DNA from: JBBDYD01 sp040901865
GTDB taxonomy: Bacteria; Bacteroidota; Ignavibacteria; UBA10030
Assembly (NCBI GenBank): GCA_040901865.1
Contig: JBBDYD010000121.1
Coordinates: forward strand, 1-24,405
Direction of reading: 5' to 3'
DNA length: 24,405 nt
Below the pieces are notes generated by a model. That model was not told where the DNA came from. It searched no databases and saw nothing but the letters and a program-made list of their open reading frames with translations. The translations under genes were made by a program, and so were the position numbers. This document shows, piece by piece, positions 7,219 through 15,063 of the stretch (positions within the stretch are counted from its first letter, which is position 1; every line of letters begins with the position of its first letter).

Positions 7219-8528
7219 GACGCCGACCGTTTTTTCCAGAAGTAATACACTGGAATTCCGAGAGCCAGGAAACCGATTCCGGCCCCTGATTCCAGAGGTT
7301 TGTTGATGAATGTATTGAGGACGAACCAAAGTGAAGCGGCGGTGAAAAAAAGTGGAGTGAAAGGATAACCCAAAGTCCGGTATGGTCTCTCGGCATCCGG
7401 CAGCCGGCGGCGGAATACAAAAACGCTCGCGGCCGCGAGACCAAAGAAAATCCAATCGGTAAAGACGACATATGAAATCAGCTTTTCATATGTTCCCCAG
7501 ATAAGAATGAGGACAATGGCCCATGCAGATTGAATGACGATGGAATACGCCGGCGTGCGAAATCTGGGATGAACTTCTGCCACGCGTTTGAAGAACACAC
7601 CATCGCGCGCCATGGCATAGTAAATGCGGGGAGCAGTCAGAGTATAGATGCCTGAGGTCCCAAACGTAGAAATAAAGATCGTGAGGGAGATAAAAGCCCC
7701 GCCGAAGCCCCCAAGAACGACGGTCATGGCGTCGGCAGCAACTCGGGGAGAATTAGCAACATCCTGAAGGGGCATGAGAAACATGTACGCCAGATTTGCC
7801 AGAATATACACGACCATGATAATAGCAGAGCCAAGAATCAAAGCGAGGGGAACTGTTTTTTGAGGATTCACGGCTTCTGAGGCGGTGAAAGTCGCGTGCT
7901 GCCAGCCGCCATAGGACCACAGTACGCTCACCATTGCAAGCGCCAGGGCACTCCACAGTTCACCTTCGGGAAGCTGAAGGGGTTGAGAAAAATCCGTCGT
8001 GTTCCAGGACCCCCACCCAAGCCCTGCAAACACAAGAACCGCTATGCCCAGGAGTTTGAGTATCGTAAATACGTCAGAAAATATCCCACCCGCCTTCACC
8101 CCAATCACATTCAACACAGTGACTAGGACCAATCCGGAAATCGCCACAAGTGTTATTCCGATACCACTGAGCGGGACAAAAAATCCAAAATACGTTGAAA
8201 AGGCGATAGCGAGGGCCGCAAGTGAACCAGTATTGACGACCAGAAAGTAAGCCCACCCAAACAGGAATCCAAAAAGCCCGCCATATGCCTCGGAAAGGAA
8301 CACGTAAAGCCCGCCGGCCCGCGGCATCATGGCTCCTAATTCGGCGTATGTCAATGCCCCGCAGAGAGCCATGACCCCTCCCAGCACCCACACTCCGAGA
8401 ATCCAAAGCGGAGACGGTAACACTCCGGCAACGAGTGCAGGTGTAAGGAAGATTCCCGATCCGATGGATGCCCCGATCGCGATCATCGTCATGTCGAAAG
8501 ACGTTAGGGCGCGTTTGAGTTCGGTCAT
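7215..8528 (-). CDS. APC-family amino acid permease
   Basis: A 437-residue secondary transporter with about 12 hydrophobic helices. Helix 1 carries the APC-fold broken-helix motif IGASIGSGIFLTPALV, followed by LTYAELGAMMPRAGGLYVFL, the conserved second-helix region of the LAT/APC branch. The central motif TASEAVNPQKTVPLALILGS and YTLTAPRIYYAMARDGVFF are also family hallmarks. RRRLPDAERPYRTLGYPFTP near the end is typical of bacterial LAT-like permeases. The ATG at 8528 was chosen over an upstream TTG at 8537. The substrate is probably a neutral or cationic amino acid but cannot be decided. The stop overlaps the start of the small secreted protein, making this the first gene of the operon running to 5343. 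Confidence 0.87.
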   Translation of the reverse strand: MTELKRALTSFDMTMIAIGASIGSGIFLTPALVAGVLPSPLWILGVWVLGGVMALCGALTYAELGAMMPRAGGLYVFLSEAYGGLFGFLFGWAYFLVVNTGSLAALAIAFSTYFGFFVPLSGIGITLVAISGLVLVTVLNVIGVKAGGIFSDVFTILKLLGIAVLVFAGLGWGSWNTTDFSQPLQLPEGELWSALALAMVSVLWSYGGWQHATFTASEAVNPQKTVPLALILGSAIIMVVYILANLAYMFLMPLQDVANSPRVAADAMTVVLGGFGGAFISLTIFISTFGTSGIYTLTAPRIYYAMARDGVFFKRVAEVHPRFRTPAYSIVIQSAWAIVLILIWGTYEKLISYVVFTDWIFFGLAAASVFVFRRRLPDAERPYRTLGYPFTPLFFTAASLWFVLNTFINKPLESGAGIGFLALGIPVYYFWKKRSAS

Positions 8529-8620
8529 CGGGGGCAAGGATGTTATTAGTTAGTGGGTTATTAAGTTATTCGGGAGATCAGATCTGCAGGACAATAGGTG
8601 CACCGATCGGGCTCTCTGCA

Positions 8621-9574
8621 TCAGCCTTTCCTCAGGCGATCCATCAACACTGCCAGTAAGATCACAACCCCGACTACTACCTGCTGAACGTACGATTCTA
8701 CATTCATCAAATTCAATCCGTTCCGCAACACCCCGATCAGCAATGATCCGATCAATGTTCCAAGAACCGTCCCTTTCCCGCCGAAGAGGCTCGTTCCGCC
8801 CACAACCACAGCGGCGATCACATCAAGCTCATACATGAGCCCGGCGTTCGGCTGTCCTGAGTTTACGCGCGAGGCGAGGAGTATTCCGCTGAGAGCCGAA
8901 AGAACTCCCGATATAACATAAACTCGGATCAACACAGCTTTCGTGTTGATCCCTGCAAGGCGTGCGGCCTCGATATTGCCACCCACTGCGTACACATAAC
9001 GGCCGAATCGGGTCTGTGTCAGTGTGAAATGGGCCGCCCCGAATACGATCAACATGATAAGTGTCGGAATTGGGATGAAAAAGAGCCGGCCTCGGGCAAT
9101 CTCGGCAAATCCTTCGGGAAGCTCCCACACGGGCCTGCCTTCCGTCACGACAAAAGCTGCCCCGCGCCAAATGGTCATCAACGCGAGCGTGACGATGAAT
9201 GGTGTGATTCGGAATTTCGTAACAAACAGGCCGGCCAGGCTTCCTGAACACGCCCCGAACAAGAGGCCGGTTCCGATTCCCAGAATGTATGCAACCGGGA
9301 GCGGGACATCCATCCGCAGGCCGAACGTAGTGACTACACCGGCAAATGCCACCAACGATCCTACCGAGAGGTCAATCCCTGCCGTGAGGATGACAAACGT
9401 CATTCCCACGGCAATGATTGCAGTAATGGAAGTCTGAAGCGTGACATTCAGAAGGTTGTCGACCGTTGCGAAATGCGGCGACAGCGCGGAAAAGAGGATC
9501 AGTTCCAATACAAAAACGACGCCAATACCGTACTCCGACAATATCCTCCTGAACGTTACGGCATCAGCGGGCAT
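8621..9574 (-). CDS. rbsC: Ribose/galactose-type ABC transporter permease (RbsC family)
   Basis: A 317-residue inner-membrane subunit of a sugar importer. It has 8-10 hydrophobic helices and the family signature AGIDLSVGSLVAFAGVV. GRYVYAVGGNIEAARLAGI is the cytoplasmic coupling region that contacts the ATPase, and GGTSLFGGKGTVLGTLIG lies near the C terminus. The frame is open to 9646, but a GGGGAGA site at 9581-9587 is six bases before the ATG at 9574 and decides that start. It overlaps the end of the ATPase gene by 11 bases. It is the last gene of the operon lipoprotein-ATPase-permease. The sugar is not identifiable from sequence; rbsC is used in the family sense. Confidence 0.87.
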   Translation of the reverse strand: MPADAVTFRRILSEYGIGVVFVLELILFSALSPHFATVDNLLNVTLQTSITAIIAVGMTFVILTAGIDLSVGSLVAFAGVVTTFGLRMDVPLPVAYILGIGTGLLFGACSGSLAGLFVTKFRITPFIVTLALMTIWRGAAFVVTEGRPVWELPEGFAEIARGRLFFIPIPTLIMLIVFGAAHFTLTQTRFGRYVYAVGGNIEAARLAGINTKAVLIRVYVISGVLSALSGILLASRVNSGQPNAGLMYELDVIAAVVVGGTSLFGGKGTVLGTLIGSLLIGVLRNGLNLMNVESYVQQVVVGVVILLAVLMDRLRKG

Positions 9575-11075
9575 GAGCATTCTCCCCGGAGAATTGTGTT
9601 GCAAGGGCAAGGATGGCTTCCTGGGTGGCTTCTGCCCGGCCCACAATCCCCGTCACGCGCCCTTCGCACATGACCGCAATTCTGTCGCACATACCCAGAA
9701 GCTCCGGGAGCTCGGAGGAGAGGATGATAACACCGACTCCCCGCTCAACGAGATCGTTCATGAGCAGATAGATTTCCCGTTTTGCGCCTACATCGATCCC
9801 CGCCGTGGGTTCATCAAATATGAGCAGACGGGATTGCGTGAAAAGCCATCGGGCCAAAATGACTTTCTGCCGATTCCCTCCACTGAGGGTCTCAACCGCG
9901 GACTCCACAGAAGGCGCTTTGACCCTGAGCTGCCCCGAGTACGATTCTGCAACTTCCCGTTCCTTCTTGCGGTCGATCATTATTCCCCGGGCCACCTGGC
10001 TGAGATTCGAGAGTGAAATGTTTTCGCGCACGTTCATTGGCAGAATAAGCCCGTAGCGATTTCTGTCTTCCGTAAGTAAACCGACTCCCGCGTTAATAGC
10101 ATCCTGGGGTGATTTCGGATTGAATTCCATTCCGTCGAGGAACATTCGCCCGCGATGATCCTGTCCTGCGCCAAAAAGAGTGTGTGCCAGCGTACTTCGC
10201 CCGGCACCCACCAATCCCGCAATCCCAAATACTTCCCCCCGAAATACCGAAAAGCTGATATCGCCGAGGAAGTCAGAGGCAATTCCTTCCAGACGGAGAA
10301 TTTCACTTCCTCGTTTGGTGAGGACCTTGGGATACTCCTGCTCCAGCTCTCTCCCAACCATGTGACGGATAAGTATTTTGCGATCAACCTCCCGTACAGA
10401 AGCGGTGTGGACATGGGCACCATCTCGCAAAACTGTAACCCGGTCACCAATGTCGAATACCTCGTCCAGACGGTGGGAGATGTAAATGATCCCAACTCCT
10501 TCGGACCGTAAACGGCCGATGATGGCGAAAAGGTTTTGTAATTCGTGACCGGTGAGTGCCGCTGATGGCTCATCCAGGACAAGGATACGGACGCTTCGGG
10601 AAAGGGCCTTGGCGATTTCTATGATCTGCCGTTTCGCCGTGCTGAGTTGACCAACCCGAATATCAGTGTCAATATTCTCTCCAAGTTGCGCCAACACTTC
10701 CCGCGCTCTCTCTTTTTCCCTCTTCCGGTTCAAAAGACGAATGAACCTGCCGTATTGGGGTTCCTGCCCCAGGAGAATATTTTCAGAAACGGTAAGTTCA
10801 TCAACGAGCTTGAAATCCTGGTAGATGATTCCAATTCCCAGACGTTGGGCATCAATGGGAGACTGAATTTCAACCGGCATCTGCTGCAACAAAATGGTGC
10901 CTGCATCTCTCTTCACGGCACCGGCCAGAATTTTTATCAATGTGGATTTTCCGGCCCCGTTTTCGCCAACAAGACAGTGCACCTCGCCGGAACGGAGATC
11001 AAAGTCCACAGAATCCAGCGCACGCACGCCCGGGTATTCTTTGACGATCCCCCGCATTTGGAGGAGATCGCTCAC
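9564..11075 (-). CDS. rbsA: Ribose/galactose-type ABC transporter ATPase with two nucleotide-binding domains (RbsA/MglA family)
   Basis: A 503-residue cytoplasmic ATPase made of two fused ABC domains, the normal length for RbsA/MglA. Domain 1 has Walker A GENGAGKST (37-45), signature LSTAKRQIIEIAKAL in place of the usual LSxxxxQ form, and Walker B ILVLDEPSAAL. Domain 2 has a changed Walker A, GLVGAGRST with Arg for Lys as is usual in this family, an intact LSGGNRQK signature and Walker B LLIFDEPTAGIDVG. Its GTG start overlaps the TGA of the lipoprotein gene (GTGA), so the two are translationally coupled. It powers uptake through the RbsC-type permease encoded next. Confidence 0.92.
   Translation of the reverse strand: MSDLLQMRGIVKEYPGVRALDSVDFDLRSGEVHCLVGENGAGKSTLIKILAGAVKRDAGTILLQQMPVEIQSPIDAQRLGIGIIYQDFKLVDELTVSENILLGQEPQYGRFIRLLNRKREKERAREVLAQLGENIDTDIRVGQLSTAKRQIIEIAKALSRSVRILVLDEPSAALTGHELQNLFAIIGRLRSEGVGIIYISHRLDEVFDIGDRVTVLRDGAHVHTASVREVDRKILIRHMVGRELEQEYPKVLTKRGSEILRLEGIASDFLGDISFSVFRGEVFGIAGLVGAGRSTLAHTLFGAGQDHRGRMFLDGMEFNPKSPQDAINAGVGLLTEDRNRYGLILPMNVRENISLSNLSQVARGIMIDRKKEREVAESYSGQLRVKAPSVESAVETLSGGNRQKVILARWLFTQSRLLIFDEPTAGIDVGAKREIYLLMNDLVERGVGVIILSSELPELLGMCDRIAVMCEGRVTGIVGRAEATQEAILALATQFSGENAHAR
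9581..9587 (-). promoter_or_regulatory. Ribosome binding site of the ABC permease
   Basis: GGGGAGA on the minus strand lies inside the end of the ATPase coding region, six bases before the ATG at 9574. It would be only one base from the alternative ATG at 9580, which rules that start out. Confidence 0.6.
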
Positions 11076-12004
11076 TTCACTGCCTCCTGCGCCGCCATTC
11101 GGTCAAGAGCCGGTTTATCAATGATGCCGACTTCAACAGGGACGATCGGCGGAACCTGCTTTCCTGAAAAGTGATCGAAAATTGTTTGAACAGTCATGGT
11201 GCCAATCTTATCAGGATATTGCACGACATCTGCCTTCAGGGCTGTGCCTTTCCTGATGGCGTCGGCGGCCGGCGGGGTCGCATCGTAGCCGATGACGATA
11301 ATTCCCTCCCGCTTGAATTGCTGAATGGCGTCCAGGGCGCCGAGGGCCGAATCGTCATTGATACCAAAAATTCCGTTGAGTCGCTGATGTCCTTGAAGCA
11401 CATCAGCAGCAGCCTGCATTGCCTTATCCCGCACTCCCTGCCCGCTTACGTCTGCCACAATGCGAATACCCGGAAACGCAGACAGGGCTTCTTTAAACCC
11501 CTGCACCCTGTCAAGCACACTGGTGACAGCAGGGTGATTAATGATCGCTATGGATCCTTTGCCGTTCAGCGCTCTGCCAAGATACTCCCCCGCAAGCCGT
11601 CCACCTGCAACGTTATCCGATGCAATATGAGAGACGACGGCTCCCTCCTGAGCGGCAATATCAGCAGTAAACACAGGGATTCCAGCATCGTTGGCCTTTC
11701 GTATTCCTGGTCCGATACCTCTCGAATCCACGGGGCAGACAATAATTGCATTAACGTTGCGCGCAACGAAATCCTCGATCTGGCTTATTTGTTTCCCAAG
11801 GTCAAACTCTGCGGTAGTAATGATCAACTCGTAATTGTGCTTCTTCGCTTCCGACATAAGCCCCTCTTCGAGGTCACGATAAAACACATGTGCCCGCGTC
11901 AACAGGGCTACACCGATGATCTTATCAGGTTTCGATCCCCCTCCTCCTGAACAAGAGACAAGCAACAAGCAGAATGTAATAAGCAGTGTTGTAATGGTTT
12001 TCAT
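11072..12004 (-). CDS. rbsB: Periplasmic sugar-binding lipoprotein of the ABC importer (RbsB-like, Peripla_BP_4)
   Basis: A 310-residue type I periplasmic binding protein. The N terminus MKTITTLLITFCLLLVSC is a lipoprotein signal with lipobox LVSC, followed by a Gly/Ser linker, so the protein should be tethered to a membrane. The fold hallmarks are IGVALLTRAHVFYRDLEEGL, ARNVNAIIVCPVDS, IASDNVAGGRLAGEYL and GIFGINDDSALGALDAI, all matching ribose/galactose binders. The ATG at 12004 starts the signal peptide; upstream codons are only microsatellite DNA. The start codon directly follows an 8-base tandem repeat, and I see no clear Shine-Dalgarno. First gene of the importer operon; the ligand may be a pentose, a hexose or another small polyol. 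Confidence 0.88.
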   Translation of the reverse strand: MKTITTLLITFCLLLVSCSGGGGSKPDKIIGVALLTRAHVFYRDLEEGLMSEAKKHNYELIITTAEFDLGKQISQIEDFVARNVNAIIVCPVDSRGIGPGIRKANDAGIPVFTADIAAQEGAVVSHIASDNVAGGRLAGEYLGRALNGKGSIAIINHPAVTSVLDRVQGFKEALSAFPGIRIVADVSGQGVRDKAMQAAADVLQGHQRLNGIFGINDDSALGALDAIQQFKREGIIVIGYDATPPAADAIRKGTALKADVVQYPDKIGTMTVQTIFDHFSGKQVPPIVPVEVGIIDKPALDRMAAQEAVK

Positions 12005-12071
12005 CGTTGATCCGTTGATCCGTTGGTTCGTTGATTCGTTGATTCGTGATTCATTGGTTCGTTGATTCGTT
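12005..12071. repeat. 8-base microsatellite touching the start of the sugar-binding lipoprotein gene
   Basis: About eight and a half units of an 8-base motif: CGTTGATC twice, CGTTGGTT, CGTTGATT twice, CGTGATT (one base short), CATTGGTT, CGTTGATT, CGTT. The run ends exactly at the ATG of the downstream minus-strand gene and so forms its 5' leader. A change in copy number would alter the distance from promoter to start without touching the frame. Confidence 0.75.
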
Positions 12072-12428
12072 CCTCCCCGTCCATCTTCCACCCTCCATCC
12101 CTTCGCTCCGCTCCCCGGCCCGCCTTCTTGAAACTTCAGCCGGGGCGGGCAGGGCAAGCTTCCATCTCCCATTCACTCTTCACCCTTCACCTTCATNNNN
12201 NNNNNNNNNNNNNNNNNNNNNNNNNNNNNNNNNNNNNNNNNNNNNNNNNNNNNNNNNNNNNNNNNNNNNNNNNNNNNNNNNNNNNNNNNNNNNNNNGGGG
12301 CGGGCAGGGCAAGCTTCCATCTCCCATTCACTCTTCACCCTTCACCTTCATCTACCCGTACTCCACCTCTTTTCCAAAAAACTTGAAAGGTAAACAGAGA
12401 CGCCCGGAAGTGCAATCACAAACTACAC
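12072..12428. other. Intergenic region with inverted repeat and artefactual gap
   Basis: No gene is visible. GCCCGCC (12118-12124) and GGCGGGC (12144-12150) form a 7-base stem. Bases 12142-12196 and 12297-12351 are the same 55-mer around 100 N (12197-12296), so the real spacer is about 155 bases shorter. The rest is pyrimidine-rich on the + strand. A promoter for the ABC importer operon should lie here or in the microsatellite, but I cannot place one. Confidence 0.7.
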
Positions 12429-13568
12429 TCAGCCAAACGCCGCGTCAAGCGCAACGGCTATCTCTTCGCGGGTATTGTAAAAGTGCGGAGATAAACGGAT
12501 GCACCCTTCCCGAAGCGAAACGATGATATTCCTCGTTTTCAGTTTTTCAAAGATTGGCTGAGCATTCTGTGGACGGAAACTGACTATCCCTGCTCTCTCC
12601 GCCGGAAGGTCAGACGTGAGCAATTCCACTTGTTCGCTCTTGAGCCTTTCAATGCACAGCCCGGTCAAATCCGCGAGATGATGTGTAATCTGCGGGATAC
12701 CCGCCTCCAGGAGGATGGCGAGAGATTCATTGAGACCGATAATACCTGCGACATTCAGAGTACCCCCTTCATATCTGCGCGCTGTTGCATCGAGATCCAG
12801 ACGGTACCGGAAAAAATCGCTGAAGAAATCGTTGATGCTCAACCAGCCGAGATACGCCTGCTGAACCTTCTCCTGCGTTTCTTCCGAAACATACACGAAC
12901 GCGGTCCCTTCGGTGTTCAGGAGCCACTTCTGCGATCCGCAAGCGAGGAAATCGATATTCGCAGCCTGAACATCAATCGGCACTGCCCCTGCTCCCTGTA
13001 TTGCATCGACGCTCAGGAGCACATTCTTCCGCCTGCACAACGCGCCGATTGCGGTGAGGTCGGAGCGAAAGCCGTTCAGAAACTGCACGTAACTGATTGA
13101 GAGAACTCTGGTTTTCGGAGTCAGCCCGCGCTCGATATCCTCAAGATGAATCCTGTTGTCGTGGCACTTGACAAAATCGATTTCCACACCATGTCGCTTC
13201 TGATTGAGGAAGGGATACACGTTGGCAGGAAATTCGACGTCCGTCAAAAGCACCCGGTCTCCCGTCTTCCATGGAAAACCGGCGGCCAGGATGTTCAGAC
13301 CATGCGACGTGTTATCGCAGAATGCTATGCGTTTTGGTGGCGCATTGATCAGTGCTCCAATGCGTTGTTTCGTCTGTGTGTGAACCTTCAGGAAGGACTG
13401 GAATACATTGATATCCGATTCACTTCGGCGATGGAGGTATGATTCAATGGCTTTCCGCGTTGGTTCGGGGACAGGGCCGATTGCGGCATGGTCGAGAAAT
13501 ATCGTGCCATTCCTCAGAAATGGGAACAACGGGCGGTATCGATCGGGATGAAAGGAGCTCGCGGTCAT
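12429..13568 (-). CDS. Class V PLP-dependent aminotransferase / cysteine desulfurase-like enzyme
   Basis: A 379-residue fold-type I PLP enzyme. PLP-binding Lys214 lies in CGSQKWLLNTEG, the cofactor Asp188 in SVDAIQGAGAVPIDV, and the phosphate-binding segment is NTSHGLNILAAG (86-97). The N terminus FLDHAAIGPVPEPTR and the C-terminal LREGCIRLSPHFYNTREEI match the branch that includes isopenicillin-N epimerase-like and cysteine-lyase-like proteins. That branch usually lacks the mobile-loop Cys of IscS/SufS; a Cys does occur in REGC, but not in the SufS-type RxGxHC context. It starts 13 bases after a MoeZ-like sulfurtransferase and belongs with the sulfur-carrier genes, so it might supply sulfur to the rhodanese domain or act on the product. 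That role is inference; desulfurase, lyase and epimerase all remain possible. Confidence 0.8.
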   Translation of the reverse strand: MTASSFHPDRYRPLFPFLRNGTIFLDHAAIGPVPEPTRKAIESYLHRRSESDINVFQSFLKVHTQTKQRIGALINAPPKRIAFCDNTSHGLNILAAGFPWKTGDRVLLTDVEFPANVYPFLNQKRHGVEIDFVKCHDNRIHLEDIERGLTPKTRVLSISYVQFLNGFRSDLTAIGALCRRKNVLLSVDAIQGAGAVPIDVQAANIDFLACGSQKWLLNTEGTAFVYVSEETQEKVQQAYLGWLSINDFFSDFFRYRLDLDATARRYEGGTLNVAGIIGLNESLAILLEAGIPQITHHLADLTGLCIERLKSEQVELLTSDLPAERAGIVSFRPQNAQPIFEKLKTRNIIVSLREGCIRLSPHFYNTREEIAVALDAAFG

Positions 13569-13581
13569 TCTTGCTGAATGC

Positions 13582-14733
13582 TCAATAGCGCGGGACAGAT
13601 TGATCGATCAAAGTGGACCATGCCTCGATGCCTCCGAGGAGGTTTCTCGCCTTCGAGAACCCTTGTTCCCTTAAGAAGGCAACCGCGCGGCCGCTTAGTT
13701 GACCGGTGTGACAATAGACAACCACCTCCCGCGTGGTGTCAAGTTCCCGGATTCGACCCGGTAATTCACGCAGTGGAATCGGAATTCCCCCGATCGTTGC
13801 AATCTCCCTCTCGAAATCTTCACGAACATCCACAAGCTGAAACTTATCCTTCCCCTGAAGTTTTTCGCTCAGTTCCTGAACCGAAATCACATCCGCAACA
13901 TTCTGATCGGAAATGCCTCCGGAAACTCCGGTACACCAGTCTTCATAATCAATCAGCTCTTTGATTGTTGGCTGCGGCCCGCACACAGGACATTGTGGAT
14001 CTTTTCTCAACTTCATTGTCCGGAATTCCATCGTCAACGCGTCGATCAGCAGGAGACGGCCTATCAACGATTCTCCTATTCCCAGCAACGCTTTGATGGC
14101 TTCAGTTGCTTGAATGGTCCCCACGATCCCAGGAAGCACTCCAAAGACTCCGCCTTCGGCGCAACTGGGTACCATTCCGGGGGGCGGCGGTTCGGGATAC
14201 AGGCACCGGTAACACGGCCCTTTCGCCGCATGGAAGACTGACGCCTGGCCTTCAAAACGAAAAACACTGCCGTAGATATTGGGCTTGTCGAGAAACACAC
14301 AGGCATCATTGACCAGGTACCGTGTGGGAAAATTATCTGTTCCGTCAACGATCACGTCATACGCGCCAATGATGTCCATCGCGTTTTTAAACGTGAGACG
14401 CGATTCATGGGTTCGGACGCTGACCGTTGGATTGAGCGCCTGAATCCGCTGTTTCGCTGACGAAAGCTTTGAGGTCCCGACAGAATCTGTTGTGTGCAGA
14501 ATTTGCCTTTGGAGATTCGTAAGGTCCACCAAATCAAAATCGACGAGGCCGATAGTCCCAACTCCCGCCGCGGCAAGATACAGTGCAGCAGGAGATCCCA
14601 AACCCCCGGCACCGATGATGAGAACGCTGGATCGGTTGAGCCGCTCCTGTCCCTCCATCCCCACTTCCGGCAGGATGATGTGTCTCCCGTAACGCTTCAA
14701 TTGCTCCGGCCCCATGCCGCCCGATTTCACCAT
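13582..14733 (-). CDS. moeZ: MoeZ/MOCS3-like adenylyltransferase-sulfurtransferase (ThiF-MoeB plus rhodanese)
   Basis: A 383-residue two-domain protein that adenylates the C-terminal Gly of a ubiquitin-like sulfur carrier and converts it to a thiocarboxylate. Residues 1 to about 260 form the E1-like domain: ATP-binding GAGGLGSP (41-48), the strand-end acidic region GLVDFDLVDLTNLQRQ, VDGTDNFPTRYLVND, zinc cysteines CYRC (174-177) and CPVC (248-251), and Cys191 in PSCAEGG at the MoeB conserved-Cys position. Residues about 283-380 are a rhodanese domain with active-site loop CHTGQLS (Cys341). Three bases separate it from the sulfur-carrier gene upstream. In Mycobacterium tuberculosis MoeZ charges CysO, and the neighbour here is CysO-like, so the same job is likely; molybdopterin or thiamine work is less likely. 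Confidence 0.9.
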   Translation of the reverse strand: MVKSGGMGPEQLKRYGRHIILPEVGMEGQERLNRSSVLIIGAGGLGSPAALYLAAAGVGTIGLVDFDLVDLTNLQRQILHTTDSVGTSKLSSAKQRIQALNPTVSVRTHESRLTFKNAMDIIGAYDVIVDGTDNFPTRYLVNDACVFLDKPNIYGSVFRFEGQASVFHAAKGPCYRCLYPEPPPPGMVPSCAEGGVFGVLPGIVGTIQATEAIKALLGIGESLIGRLLLIDALTMEFRTMKLRKDPQCPVCGPQPTIKELIDYEDWCTGVSGGISDQNVADVISVQELSEKLQGKDKFQLVDVREDFEREIATIGGIPIPLRELPGRIRELDTTREVVVYCHTGQLSGRAVAFLREQGFSKARNLLGGIEAWSTLIDQSVPRY

Positions 14734-14736
14734 GCA

Positions 14737-15012
14737 CTACCCTCCGGCAATTGATGGAATAATACTGACGACGTCGTTCGCACGGAGCCCTGTTTTTTGG
14801 CCTGAGAGAAAACGAATATCCTCATCGTTCGCGTATACATTGATGAACTTTCTCACAGCGCCATCCTCACTCAGGAGATGATTGCGTATCTCCGGATTCG
14901 TTTCGCAAAGAGAGCGGAGCGCCTCACCGACGTTGGCTGCCTCGACGGTGATACGCTCCCGATGCGCCGTATGGATACGCAATGGAGAGGGTATGATAAT
15001 TGTGACAGACAT
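14737..15012 (-). CDS. cysO: CysO/MoaD/ThiS-type ubiquitin-like sulfur carrier
   Basis: A 91-residue beta-grasp protein ending in SIAGG, the Gly-Gly tail that is adenylated and thiocarboxylated. The pattern VTIIIPSPLRIHT at the start, KFINVYANDEDIRF in the middle and DVVSIIPSIAGG at the end follows mycobacterial CysO closely as I remember it, more than typical MoaD or ThiS. The ATG at 15012 is preferred to an upstream TTG at 15030. The gene is three bases from the MoeZ-like activator. In the known pathway a CysM-type synthase and the Mec protease complete cysteine synthesis; neither is in this window. The gene follows pntB by 51 bases and may share its transcript. Confidence 0.82.
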   Translation of the reverse strand: MSVTIIIPSPLRIHTAHRERITVEAANVGEALRSLCETNPEIRNHLLSEDGAVRKFINVYANDEDIRFLSGQKTGLRANDVVSIIPSIAGG

Positions 15013-15063
15013 GCGTCTGAGAATATACAAAAAGGTGGGTTTTGAAAAAGAGGAGCTGGAAGG

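Noticed and set aside
6766..7245. Plus-strand protein of 159 residues
   Set aside because: It lies opposite the secreted-protein gene, which has a signal peptide and 4-base overlaps on both sides; the plus frame has neither recognisable motifs nor context.
11171..11950. Plus-strand frame of 259 codons opposite the sugar-binding lipoprotein
   Set aside because: The minus-strand gene has a lipobox and complete binding-protein fold motifs; the antisense translation resembles no protein.
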